DNA of 64,000 nt from Lebetimonas sp. JH292 (GTDB lineage Bacteria > Campylobacterota > Campylobacteria > Campylobacterales > Nautiliaceae), in the NCBI RefSeq assembly GCF_000523275.1, contig NZ_ATHQ01000001.1, positions 1,371,289-1,435,288 of the forward strand. The letters are read 5' to 3'. Of this stretch, positions 50,735 through 60,388 are shown in pieces (positions within the stretch are counted from its first letter, which is position 1; each line of letters begins with the position of its first letter). The translations under genes were made by a program, and so were the position numbers. The notes under the pieces are model-generated. The model had not been told where the DNA came from and searched no databases. It was given only the letters and a program-made list of their open reading frames with translations.

Positions 50735-51430
50735 ATCGGTTTTTTGGATTAAATTAAATATAATAGCAGTTTTTTTATTACTCAGTATTTTTATTTGTGT
50801 TTATTTTCTGGGAAAATATTTTAATTTGGATAAAAGCGTAATAGACGGGATTCTTACAGGCTCTCTGACCAATGTCCCTTCCCTCGCAAGTGCTCTTGAA
50901 GTTAAAAACGACCCTATAAGTTTATCCGTTTTGTATTTTTGTGACAATTTTTTTTATAAGAATGCTTCCTGTTATGTTCAGGGTGGATTTGGGTAAAGAG
51001 GTTGAAAATCACCATCATAGAAAGGGTTGAATCTCAAAATCCGGACGATTTGGAGGAAAATGAGGATGTATATCTGCATGAGCTGAAATCTTTAAGGGCA
51101 GTTGTTACAAAAGTCAGAAGATCGGGAATAGATATTAAACCTCATCCTTCGTTAACGCTGATGTTTGGGGACAAACTTTATGTAGTTGCACCTGAAAAAT
51201 ACGGAGAAAGAATGTTTTATAGGGGGGATTTTAATTACGGCATTAATCCTCGGAAGGCTTGGAAGAATAGGAAACATTGTTTTTCAGCTTTCACCAAATT
51301 CCGGGAGTCTTATGATTGGAATATTTTCAATTATATTTCCACTTTTTTTAATTTGTTATAAACTCTGTTTCAAAATCCGATTATCCGTCCATTGCATATA
51401 CTGCTGGATTATTTTATAGAATTAGTATAT
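50735..51430 (+). pseudogene. AspT/YidE-type transporter remnant
   Basis: A membrane segment (VFLLLSIFICVYFLGKYF) and DGILTGSLTNVPSLASALEV, then a TrkA-C-like domain (VTKVRRSGIDIKPHPSLTLM, FGDKLYVVAPEKYGE), then in another frame LGRLGRIGNIVFQLSPNSGS and further membrane sequence. The order membrane domain, RCK_C, membrane domain is that of the aspartate-alanine exchanger family. Start and end are missing. Confidence 0.62.
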
Positions 51431-51451
51431 AGGTTAAAAAAAGGGTAATTA

Positions 51452-51770
51452 TGGATATGTTTGAATTTTTAAAATCAAATACGAAGCAAAAGCATTTTTT
51501 TATTTAGCAAACATTTATGAAAAAGAAAATAACAAAAAATATATTGAATATTATGAAAAAGCAGCAGAGCTTAATGACAAAAATGCACAGTTTAAACTTG
51601 CCCTCTATTACAAAGACAAAGATACAGAAAAATCAATGAAATATTTTATAAAAGCGGCTCACAACGGGCATCCTCAGGCCCAGCAGATTGAAAATTTGCC
51701 AAAAGAAAAAACCCGGGCGATATTCCGGAAATCTGGCTTCGTTATCTCGGTGCATGTTCTGGATGAGAAA
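51452..51770 (+). pseudogene. Sel1-repeat protein remnant
   Basis: After a shift: AKAFFYLANIYEKENNKKYI, YYEKAAELNDKNAQFKLALYYKDKD and KYFIKAAHNGHPQAQQI form Sel1/TPR-like repeats, followed by GDIPEIWLRYLG in another frame. The frame then runs into the ferredoxin gene, so the C-terminus and stop are lost. Sel1-type proteins act as protein-protein scaffolds. Confidence 0.62.
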
Positions 51771-51773
51771 AAA

Positions 51774-52180
51774 ATGGCTGTGATGATAACCGAGACTTGT
51801 GTAAGCTGCGGGGACTGTGCAGGAGAATGCCCGGTTGCTGCAATTTTGGATGATTCAAAAGACAGAAATCCGTTTATGGGTGAGCGCTTTTATGTAAAAC
51901 CCGAAGCCTGTGTTGAGTGTGTAGGACACGCAGATGTGCCAAGATGTGCCGAAGCTTGCCCGACAGAAGGGTGTATTGTATGGGATATGCCTTATACTGA
52001 AGAATTCAGTGAATATTACGAAAAAGGAAACAGTGAAGGTAAATACAAAATAAGGGTTCATAAAAAGAAAGGCTTAATGCTCCCTACAGTTAAAGAAAAA
52101 CCTTTTATAGAAACAGTTCCGTTAGAAGAGAGAGAAGCGCTAGATAAAGATAAAAATGAGTTTGTTGAAAAAGTAGAATT
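51774..52180 (+). pseudogene. Nif-linked ferredoxin 1 (2x[4Fe-4S]-like), fused to nifX remnant
   Basis: ATG 51774 gives CVSCGDCAGECPVAAILDD and CVECVGHADVPRCAEACP, two cluster-binding motifs, followed by CIVWDMPYTEEFSEYY and a basic tail. It is the first of three similar ferredoxins. The frame continues without a stop into NifX sequence, which implies a deletion around 52180-52200. Confidence 0.78.
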
Positions 52181-52427
52181 TGTAAGCGAACCTGATGAAG
52201 AGAGGGAAAAACTTTTGTTTAAATTCGGAAAATTAAAAGAGTGTGATTTACTTTATTGCATACAAATAGGACCGGGAGCTTCAAAAATAGCAAACTCTTT
52301 TAATATTTTCCCTGTGAAAGTGGATAAAAACGAAAGTATAAAAGATGCAATTGAAAAAATTCAGAATATGTTAAAAAACAATCCTCCGATATGGTTACTC
52401 AGGATTTATACTGCGGGGCATGTATAG
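52180..52427 (+). pseudogene. nifX: NifX-type FeMo-cofactor carrier, C-terminal part
   Basis: LLYCIQIGPGASKIANSFNI, FPVKVDKNESIKDAIEKIQN and MLKNNPPIWLLR are typical for the C-terminal half of NifX, a small protein that binds precursors of the iron-molybdenum cofactor. The N-terminus is missing, and the frame is joined to ferredoxin 1. The end is lost at the start of ferredoxin 2. Confidence 0.68.
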
Positions 52428-52740
52428 ATGAATGTCCGGCAACAGCTATAGTTAGTGTGGACAATTCACCTTTGGAATTTGCAGAGTTTACTTATGTAAA
52501 ACCGGAAAAATGTATAGAATGTGTCGATTCGGCTGTCCCTAAATGTGCGGATGTGTGTCCTGTGGATGACTGTATTGTATGGGATATGCCTATGTTGGAA
52601 AAAGTAACAATTATGTAATAAGAGTGCAAAAAAGGGCTTATGTCACCTAAAGTTTCACCAAAGCCCTACAGGGAAAATATTTCCATTGAACTAAGAAAAG
52701 CACACGTAAGTGTGGGAGTAAATTATATAAATAAGGAGAA
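52391..52740 (+). pseudogene. Nif-linked ferredoxin 2, broken
   Basis: CGACIDECPATAIVSVD and CIECVDSAVPKCADVCPVDDC show the same design as ferredoxin 1, with the first Cys of motif one lost at the junction with nifX. After a shift near 52615 the tail reads KKGLMSPKVSPKPYRENIS and ends near 52740. Confidence 0.75.
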
Positions 52741-52744
52741 AAAA

Positions 52745-53168
52745 ATGGCTGTAATTATAGGAGAAAGCTGTATAAACTGATGCATGCAGACAGGTTTGCC
52801 CGGTTAACGCAATTGTTGATGATTTATCAAACCCTACAGGTGAAAAACGTTATTATGTAAAACCTGAAGTATGTATTGAGTGCGCAGGTGTTTATGAGGA
52901 CCCGCAATGTGCGGCTATATGTCCATCAACCGGTACAATAACATGGGATTACCCTTATACTAAAGAATTTGAAAAATATTTTTTAAATTCCTCTAAATAT
53001 AAAATAGGCACTACAAAAAGCGGTAAACTTAAAACCCCTACATTAAGAGGTAAAAAATACAGAAAAGATATTCCTCTGGAATTAAGGGGCATTGGAAAAG
53101 AAGTTCAGGAAATTCCCGAGGATTTGAGTGAAATAAAAGTATTTAATTCAATTGTTCGCTCTTTTTAA
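52745..53168 (+). pseudogene. Nif-linked ferredoxin 3, one frameshift
   Basis: ATG 52745 after AAGGAGA: MAVIIGESCIN, then a shift at about 52780 inside the first cluster motif, then CRQVCPVNAIVDDLSNPTGE and CIECAGVYEDPQCAAICPS, TITWDYPYTKEFEKYF, and a C-terminus ending EIKVFNSIVRSF. The last codons coincide with the 34-bp direct repeat that borders the defence island. Confidence 0.8.
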
Positions 53169-53170
53169 AT
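53137..53170. repeat. 34-bp direct repeat, left copy (island boundary)
   Basis: The 34 bases starting AAGTATTTAATTCAATTG contain the last codons and stop of ferredoxin 3 and recur without mismatch at 58892-58925. The sequences after both copies are also similar (AAATCATATAAAC versus AAATTCATAAAC). The DNA between the copies is of different content (restriction genes). Confidence 0.93.
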
Positions 53171-53234
53171 CATATAAACTGTTTTTTAAAAGGCACTGAC
53201 TAAATGGTAAAATATATAAGAATAACTACAAAGA

Positions 53235-53381
53235 TAAAAATATGACAGCTTCAGGGCTTCATTTTGCTAACGCACCGCTCAAATTTTGCTAAAAATTGCA
53301 AACGCAAGCGCCTTTACGGGTTGAGTGCAATTTTTTTAACGTAAAATTTTTGCTAAATTCCACTACGCTGTCATATTTTTA
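53235..53381. repeat. 147-bp MITE-like element with 15-bp perfect inverted ends
   Basis: TAAAAATATGACAGC at 53235-53249 is repeated inverted at 53367-53381. Inside, AAAAATTGCA and TGCAATTTTT form another inverted pair. It is non-coding and lies at the left edge of the island. Confidence 0.65.
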
Positions 53382-53450
53382 CTTTTCCGTTATTTAGTAT
53401 TATAGGAATTAAATTTTATATTGGAAAATAAAAAAAAAAGATTTGAAAAA

Positions 53451-54550
53451 TGAATAATAAAACAAAATTCATCACAATGTAAAAGGGAAAATTACAACAA
53501 GAGGAAAAAGAAAATTTGCAGATTATATTCCTGTGGGAGAAATACAAAAAATATAGAGGGATTGAAACCGAAGATGTTAAAAAAATAGCAAAACAAGATT
53601 ACCATCAAGACGGTAGCGGTAAAAAACAATTTACAGACTTTGGAAAAGCGGTGCAAAAAAACGAATACTTTTTCTTGCAGACAGAACTTCACTCATTGAC
53701 CAAACAGCCAGAAGGACTTTCAGATAGTAAAAGCGAAGATGCTTATAAAAAATTCAGTCCCGATTTACACTTATTCATTAAAACAAGGAATTGATGATGG
53801 TTTCCTTGCCCCTTACAAAGTGGTTACGACCGCTTTGCTAAAACTATTGTTTTTTGTGTTGACATTGAACACGCAGAAGGAATGAGAACTGCTTTGGCTA
53901 ACGCCAATGCCGATTTATTCAAAGAGAACAACAAATATGTAATGCAAATGGTAAGAGAGAATTAGACAGTTTTATCAATCCAAGTGAGCCTTATCCTGTT
54001 ATTGCAACGACTTCAAAATTAATGACGATTATAGGCAGAGGCACACGAATAAATGAGGAATACGGGAAAACCTATTTTACAATTATGGATTTTCGTAATG
54101 TTACCAATCGGTGAACCTGTAATGATAAAAGATGTAACACAAGACGACGATTTAACAAATTTAGAGGATGAAACAAGAGACAGGAGTAAAATATTATGTC
54201 AACGGCGTAGATGTAAATATTATCAACGAAAGAGTGCAATATCTTGATGTTTTAAAACACTTTAAAAGTTAAAAGAATTGGAAGAACAAGGAATTTTATT
54301 TGACGCTCTAAAAGATGAAGTAGGCAAAGATTTTGACCCATTCGATTTGATTTGCCATATTGCATATGATGCAAAACCATTAACAAGAAAAGAACGGGCA
54401 AATCAGGTGAAAAAGCGTAATTATTTTACAAAATATGGAGAAAAAGCAAGACTTGTTTTGGAAAAACTATTAGATAAATATGCCGATGACGGGTTATTAA
54501 CCATTGAAAGCACAGAAGGCATTGAAAGAAGTAGAAAAAGAACTTTATAA
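53451..54550 (+). pseudogene. hsdR: Type I restriction subunit HsdR, broken
   Basis: Pieces in several frames: TTRGKRKFADYI near the start, [10 protein letters not shown], then (deletion) [15 protein letters not shown] and [62 protein letters not shown], and the C-terminal [16 protein letters not shown]. This is the ATP-driven translocase/endonuclease of a type I system. The Walker A segment between DGSGKK and WKSGAKK is missing, as is the DEAD-box region. Confidence 0.82.
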
Positions 54551-54563
54551 GGTAGCATAGTTT

Positions 54564-55240
54564 ATGAAAGAAAATCAAATCATCATATACGTTTCTTTGA
54601 TGGCAAAGGACGGAACAGTTTGGATGAATCAAAATCAATTGGCCGAACTTTTTGCCACCACAAAACAAAATATCAGCCTGCACATTCAAAATATTCTGAA
54701 AGAAGGAGAGTTAGACGAACTTTCAGTTGTCAAGGAATACTTGACAGGAACTCAATTTAGAATTTGGGCAAATCGAAACTTAAAAGAGTATATGGTCAAA
54801 GGGTAATGGATGACGAACGCCTGAAAAATCCTGATGGCAGACCCGATTATTTTGATGAACTATTGGAGCGTATTCGTGAAATACAAAGCTACTCAAATGT
54901 TTTTTACCGAAACACAAAATAAGTTGCTATTTGCCGTTACCGGACAAACTGCTGCAGAAATAATCGTTTCGCGTGCCAATGCCAACAAACCAAATATGGC
55001 ACTTACTTCCTGGAGATGTGAAATGGTTAGAAAACAAGATATTTATATTGCAAAAAATTTAACAAAAGATGAGATTGATACGCTTAACAGGCCGAATTAA
55101 GAGCAAAAAACAGACAAGATATTACAATAGATTTTTGGCGGGAAAATGTAGATAAGATACTGGAATTAAACGATAAACAAATTCTTAATTATAAAGGCAA
55201 AATATCAAACGATGAAAAACAAAATAAAGACGAAAACAAT
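54564..55240 (+). pseudogene. rhuM: RhuM family protein, broken
   Basis: MKENQIIIY, NQNQLAELFATTKQNISLHI, LSVVKEYL, then FRIWANRNLKEYMVKG, NPDGRPDYFDELLERIREI, TQMFFTETQNKLLFAVTGQ and KPNMALTSW match RhuM, a DNA-binding-like protein often found inside type I restriction loci. The middle of the HTH part is deleted and frames change at least four times. Confidence 0.78.
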
Positions 55241-56104
55241 TAAAAAAGAGTATCTCTGGCGATGCTCAACGATTAGAGCAATTGGGTTGGATGTTGTTTT
55301 TAAAAATAATGGACGACAAAGACCAAGAACTTGAAATCATAAAAGATGGTAATTCCTGAAAAATTTCAATGGAGAAATTGGGCAAGCGACCCCGAAGGAA
55401 TTACAGGCGATGAACTTTTGAATTTTATAGACAGCAATGCCCAAAACGATAAAGAACTGTTTACAACATTACGAGAACTGACAAGCATTAAAAACCCAAC
55501 TTAACGAAATTGACTTTAATAATTCGGAAGACAAGCATATTGTTGATAATATTTACGAAAGCATTTTACGAATTGCGTGATGCAGGAAACAAAGGCGAAT
55601 ATTACACACCAACCCGAAATTGGGCGAAAAAGTGCTTGACCGTTGATGAAGAATATATTTTGCAACTTAAACCAGTTGCTTATGTTTTGGGCTTAACCAA
55701 TTTGATTTTGCACGAAATGGATGTTCCCGATTATGTATATAAAGACAGTTTAAAAACAGAATACAACAGCATTGGAAGAAAAGACCAAGTGGATGTAATT
55801 GCCGACTTGTTTGTGATTTTAATGTTACAACTATTAAAACCCAAAGGACGGGCTGTTATTGTTTTGCCCGATGGCTCAATTACCGGTGATGGTGTAAAAA
55901 AATTTATTGTTTTTTGAAAAAGGAAGCCCTACAAAAGAGATTTGGTATTACGAACACCGCTTACCCAAAGGACAAAAATCTTACAGCAAAACAAAACCAA
56001 TAAGATTTGATGAATTTAAACGAGTGGTGGAACAACCGTAAAGAAAGCGAGGTAGCTTGGAAAGTAAGCCGAGGCAATAACCATTTTTCAGAATTCATTG
56101 AATA
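55240..56104 (+). pseudogene. hsdM: Type I methyltransferase HsdM, broken
   Basis: GDAQRLEQLGWMLFLKIMDD, EKFQWRNWASDPEGITGDEL, RELRDAGNKGEYYTP, then YVLGLTNLILHEMD, LLKPKGRAVIVLPDG, and EKGSPTKEIWYYEHRLPKG. The SAM-binding DPACGTG region after EYYTP and the catalytic NPPF region after KDQVDVI are both absent, removed by internal deletions. Adenine methylation is thus impossible as written. Confidence 0.82.
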
Positions 56105-56106
56105 GG

Positions 56107-57190
56107 ATGAATGATATAAAACAAGCTATTTTACAGCAAGCCATACAAGGCAAACTAACCAAAGATTGGCGAAAACAAAACCCGGATGTTGAACCGGCAA
56201 GCGAACTTTTAAAAGCATAAAAGCAGAAAAAGAAAAACTCATAAAAAAGAAAAAAATCCGCAAAGAAAAACCGCTACCGCCAATCACACAAGAGGTGAAA
56301 TAGCAATCGTAATGAGTGATGTTCCTAATGGACGGGCTTTAAGTCGCTGTTTTTTAATTGACGAAAACGATAAATACTCTCTAAATCACCATAAATACTT
56401 AATTAAAGTATTAGATAGAAATAAATATTATTTATCTTTCATGGTGGATAGAGGTGAAAATATTGACAATATGCCTGTTATTCATCCGCAAGCCAGAAGA
56501 TTGATAAAGCTGTATGATAAAATAAATAAAACAATAAATGAAATCCAAATCCAAAAAGCTCAAACAATCCATTTTACAAGAAGCTATACAAGGTAAGTTA
56601 ACGGCCGACTGGCGAAAACAAAACCCTAATATTGAACCTGCAAGCGAACTTTTAAAACATAAAAACAGAAAAAGAAAAAATGGTTGGGTTTGGTGTTATA
56701 TAAGTGAATTAGCAGAATTATACACTGGTAACAGTATAAATAAATCAGAAAAAGAAGCTAAATATACAAAACAACAAAAAGGGTTAATTTATATTGGGAC
56801 AAAAGATGTAGAATTTAATATGAGAGGAATAAACTATAATCCTACAAAAGAATTAGAAAAATTCAAAATTGCACCTAAAAATACAGTATTGATTTGTATT
56901 GAAGGTGGTAGTTCTGGTAAAAAAATCGGTATTACCGCACAAGATGTATGAAATACCATAAATGAAGTAAATTTTAAAATATCTATATTTTGTATAACTC
57001 TCCACATTTTAAATCTGAATTTAATAAACAAAGAGAAAGGGTTAAGAGGAGGTGTATCTGTAAATTCATTTAAAAATATTAAAATTGCCCTTCCCCCGCT
57101 TGCCGAACAAAAAGCCATAGTTGAAAAATGGAAGAAGAGATACTAAAAAGCGAAAAAAATGCCGAAATAAGGAAAAGTGATTGCTGATAT
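56107..57190 (+). pseudogene. hsdS: Type I specificity subunit HsdS, broken
   Basis: ATG 56107: ILQQAIQGKLTKDWRKQNP, then a first recognition part (ALSRCFLIDENDKYSLNHHK, PQARRLIKLYDKI), a central conserved helix repeated at 56560 (ILQEAIQGKLTADWRKQNP), a second recognition part (NGWVWCYISELAELYTGNS, KGLIYIGTKDVEF) and the end (NIKIALPPLAEQKAIV). The repeated helix is normal for HsdS half-subunits. At least four frame changes. Confidence 0.8.
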
Positions 57191-57765
57191 TTCTACATCC
57201 ACACTGTAATTTAGAATGGGCAACTTCACCAATAGATGTTTTTATATACAAAGATGCAACTGGTATTCAGAAATTTATAGAAGAAGCAAAAAAGAAGTGA
57301 TGATGTAGATGAAGAAAGGCTTATGACCCTATTGATGAATTTACATTTGATGATTTATCCAAATATGAAAATTCTGAAATTTTAAAAACAAAGATTGTCG
57401 GTAAAGAAGATATTGAAATTGGTAAGCTAATACATAAACTTGATAATACCAACAGTAAATGAAATTAACAAGATTTTAAAGCTATTTGGTTTTACAAATT
57501 TTATGCTTGAAGAGGGTATTTTTATCATATGTTAAGAGGTAGCACAAATGATACAGGAGTTGGGGATAAAATTGTAGTAAATGTAAAAAACGGAACTAAT
57601 GGAATAAAACAGATTTTCATACTTACGCACAATGTTTACTTCTTCAAAGAAGTTACTTTTAAAGGTGGTGGAAATAATCAACGAGTTTTAATCCATTACC
57701 TACTTCAATATTTTGGGAGGCCTTGATTATGAAGATGCAATAAGTAAATTTGAAGGGGAAAAACA
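57190..57765 (+). pseudogene. AAA-type ATPase remnant downstream of hsdS
   Basis: Fragments: SPIDVFIYKDATGIQKFIEE, INKILKLFGFTNFMLEEG, MLRGSTNDTGVGDKIVVN and NGIKQIFILTHNVYFFKEV. The last is the signature-H loop area of AAA_13/RloC-like SMC-type ATPases, which often accompany type I systems as anti-phage nucleases. The N-terminal ATP-binding part is not seen. Confidence 0.5.
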
Positions 57766-57769
57766 GATA

Positions 57770-58885
57770 ATTTGCAAATCTCTTATTTCGTGGGATATAC
57801 AGTAAATCAGCCGTTAATCGAAACCCTGATATCTTGGGTAAAATCAGGAGAAATAGCAATTCCCGAAATTCAAAGGCCTTTTGTATGGAGTTCTACGAAA
57901 GTCAGAGATTTGATGGGTATCAAGGTTATCCAATCGGATATATCATTGCTTGGAGAAACCCAAACATTAAACTCAAAGACGGTTTATCATAAGAAAAAAA
58001 GACTTTAACACCTGCTATTGCAAAAGACAAAAAATGGGTAGATGATATTTCAACTGTTTTTAACGGTAATTTATTCGATATAGTTGGAAACTATTTAGAG
58101 AGGATAAATTAAAAATTCAGACAGTTTTTCAGGATTTGATAAATATTCCCAAAAAACAGATTGGGCTTATAGAATTAAGCGGACATCTCGATATTGAAAA
58201 GGTAACAGAAATCTTTATCCGAATTAATAGTCAGGGTGTTGAATTAAGTCAGGCAGATTTTGTTATGTCAAAAATTGCAGCAAATGAAGAATATGGCGGT
58301 AATCTTTTGCGAAAAGCAATAGATTATTTTAGCCATTTAGCGATTGCTCCTGAATTTTATTCTCATATTGCTGAATATATGATCCAACCTACAAAGATAT
58401 TTTAAGAGTTGCATTTACATTCAAATTCAACGTAAAGAACTTTATTAACGAAACAAATTTTAAAAGATTTTTAATGATTATAAAATCCGCAGGTTTTGTT
58501 GATAATAGATTGATTAGATCTGTAAATGCGATGATCTGCTTTAATTGAAAAATATGTAAAAAAATGGTTTGTCCTTACTGATATTCCGGTTCCCCTGAAA
58601 GCAGATTTGATTTTGACATAAAAAATATTTCTTTGGAATGCAGAATTAATTCAAAGATTAAATACTTCAAGTTCTACAAGTCCTGTATTTAACGTTTTTT
58701 CAATGCTATTTTAATAATAAAGGTTTTTTATCGAAAGATATTACCGTAAAAAACTTGATTGAACAAAGAGGTGATGTTCACCATATTTTTCCAAGAGACT
58801 TATTGAAAAAGAAAGGTCTGACAAGAGGACATTGAAGATACTTTAAAATATCAAAAATTTTTAATACAAAGATAATATATTTTCA
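57770..58885 (+). pseudogene. GmrSD-like DUF262/DUF1524 protein, broken
   Basis: [20 protein letters not shown], then [17 protein letters not shown] and, after a deletion, [37 protein letters not shown] and, near 58760-58820, LIEQRGDVHHIFPRD, an HNH-type motif of DUF1524. The DGQQR motif of the DUF262 NTPase-like domain is missing at about 57985. Relatives are modification-dependent restriction enzymes. Confidence 0.78.
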
Positions 58886-58891
58886 ACTTTC

Positions 58892-58925
58892 AAGTATTTA
58901 ATTCAATTGTTCGCTCTTTTTAAAT
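58892..58925. repeat. 34-bp direct repeat, right copy (island boundary)
   Basis: Identical to 53137-53170. Here it is not part of a ferredoxin gene; upstream is the end of the DUF262 remnant and downstream begins clpX on the opposite strand. Confidence 0.93.
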
Positions 58926-58929
58926 TCAT

Positions 58930-59741
58930 AAACAGGCTCTTTTTTACTGCCTAAAATAAAATCTTTTGTAATAATAATATAAAACAGGAAGCATTATTTC
59001 TTCTTCAAAAACAAGCTCTATTCCGTCCATGTCAAAAAACGCCCGGTATTGTTTTATTATCAAATATTTTTGTTTTATTTTACAAATGCACCACCGCATA
59101 TAAATAAAATATGGGATGTGTTTATTAAAACAGTGTCGGAATTGCTTTTTTTATTACCTTTTACAGGCACATACACATCAGAGCCTTCCAGTATTTTTAA
59201 AAGTCCCTGCTGCACTCCTTCTCCTGAAACATCCCTTCCTATGGCGGCACTTTCACTTTTTTTTGCAAGTTTGTCTATTTCGTCAATATATATGATGCCT
59301 TTTTGTGCAAATTCTACAATTGTAATTTGCCGCAACCAAAAGCCTTGATAATATACCCCCCACATATCCGGCTTCTGTTAAAGAAGTCGCATCCGCAATG
59401 GCAAACGGGTGTTTTTGCAAGAAGCGTTTTTCCGCTGCCTGTCGGGCCTATCAGCATAATATTGCTTTTTTCGAGTTCTATGTCATTATATACAGGGTTT
59501 TCAATTCTTTTGTAATGGTTATACAGGGCAACTGCCAGTATTTTTTTGGCTTTTTCCTGTCCAATTATATATTTGTCAAGATGTCCCACAATTTTTTCTT
59601 TTCTTGAAGGTAGTTTGCTTTTTGAAGCACTTTACATGTTTTTACACATTCGCTGCAAATTGTTGACTTTTCAGTGGAAAACATTTTTTCCACTTCGCTC
59701 TGTTTTCTTCCGCAAAACGAACATATTTTTTCGTTATCCAT
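58930..59741 (-). pseudogene. clpX: Nif-associated ClpX-like unfoldase, broken
   Basis: From ATG 59741: MDNEKICSFCGRKQSEVEKM and CSECVKTC (zinc-binding domain), then [36 protein letters not shown] (Walker A), [32 protein letters not shown] (Walker B), [16 protein letters not shown] and a C-terminal FDMDGIELVFEE piece. Several frame shifts and missing parts between. A second clpX in nif clusters is known from Azotobacter; the role would be turnover of nitrogenase assembly proteins. Confidence 0.82.
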
Positions 59742-60386
59742 ATTAAACCTTTCTTCCAGAGATATCGGAATATGTGTTAAATTATGTCTTTTTAAAAATT
59801 TTTCCTCTTTTTTACTAAGAGGGGGTTCTTTTACATAATATCCTCCATCTAAATCCAAAGTCAGTTCATTTGCCACCATCCTTTCTGTGTCTTTTGAAAA
59901 ATCAGCACCTAAAAAAAGATATTTTTTGCCTTTTCTGTATTTTTTTAAAAAAGCGGGAACCGCAAATCCGCCCATGACTTCTGTAATCCAATCTACATAA
60001 TCCGTCGAACCCATAGGTTTAAAAAAAATGTTTCGTGCGTTTTTCAGCTCTTCATCATCGGTTTTTATATACTGCTTTGTTTGTATTTCCTACAATAAGT
60101 ATATGATTTAAATTTACAATTTCTTTGTGTATTTCCGTAGGCTCAAACGGTTTGGAATATATCCAGTTTGTCAGCTGTTGGATATATTCATAACCTCTTC
60201 TTTGTTCCAAATGCATAGCTGCTCTTGAAAATTCATACATTAGTCTCGGAAAATAAGTGAATCGGAATCATAAGGCATCTGCTCGCCCTCTTTTGTTTTA
60301 ACATTTTTAAAAATTCCTATACCCAAATAAGGAACTGTTTTATTTTCTTTAATCTCTTTTTTTATGTTTTTAATTAATTCTTTCAT
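59742..60386 (-). pseudogene. SIR2-like family protein of the nif cluster, broken
   Basis: From ATG 60386: TVPYLGIGIFKNV, EGEQMPYDSDSLI, then MYEFSRAAMHLEQRRGYEYI, LNHILIVGNTNKAV, then GSTDYVDWITEVMGGFAVPA and KKYLFLGADFSKDTERMVAN. The GxG start and the late LFLGADFS loop are like SIR2-type NAD-binding proteins. It runs into clpX in the same direction, forming a sir2-clpX pair. Frame shifts near 60250 and 60060. Confidence 0.6.
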
Positions 60387-60388
60387 AT

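Larger units (their letters stand above)
53171..58925. mobile_element. Defence island inserted in the nif cluster between 34-bp repeats
   Basis: The 5.7-kb segment between the two direct repeats holds remains of hsdR, rhuM, hsdM, hsdS, an ATPase gene and a GmrSD-like gene, all on the plus strand and none nif-related. Ferredoxin 3 ends in the left repeat, and clpX begins right after the right one, so removal of the segment would restore a continuous nif cluster. No integrase or transposase is seen inside; integration by an external enzyme or homologous recombination is inferred. Confidence 0.75.

Noticed and set aside
51636-52427. A natural Sel1-ferredoxin-NifX fusion protein
   Set aside because: The open frame joins three unrelated modules, but the ferredoxin has its own ATG and the Sel1 and NifX parts lack their ends; deletions in this damaged region are a simpler explanation.
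56107-56660. Two separate hsdS genes
   Set aside because: The repeated QAIQGKLT-DWRKQNP helix at 56125 and 56570 is the normal internal repeat of one HsdS with two recognition halves.
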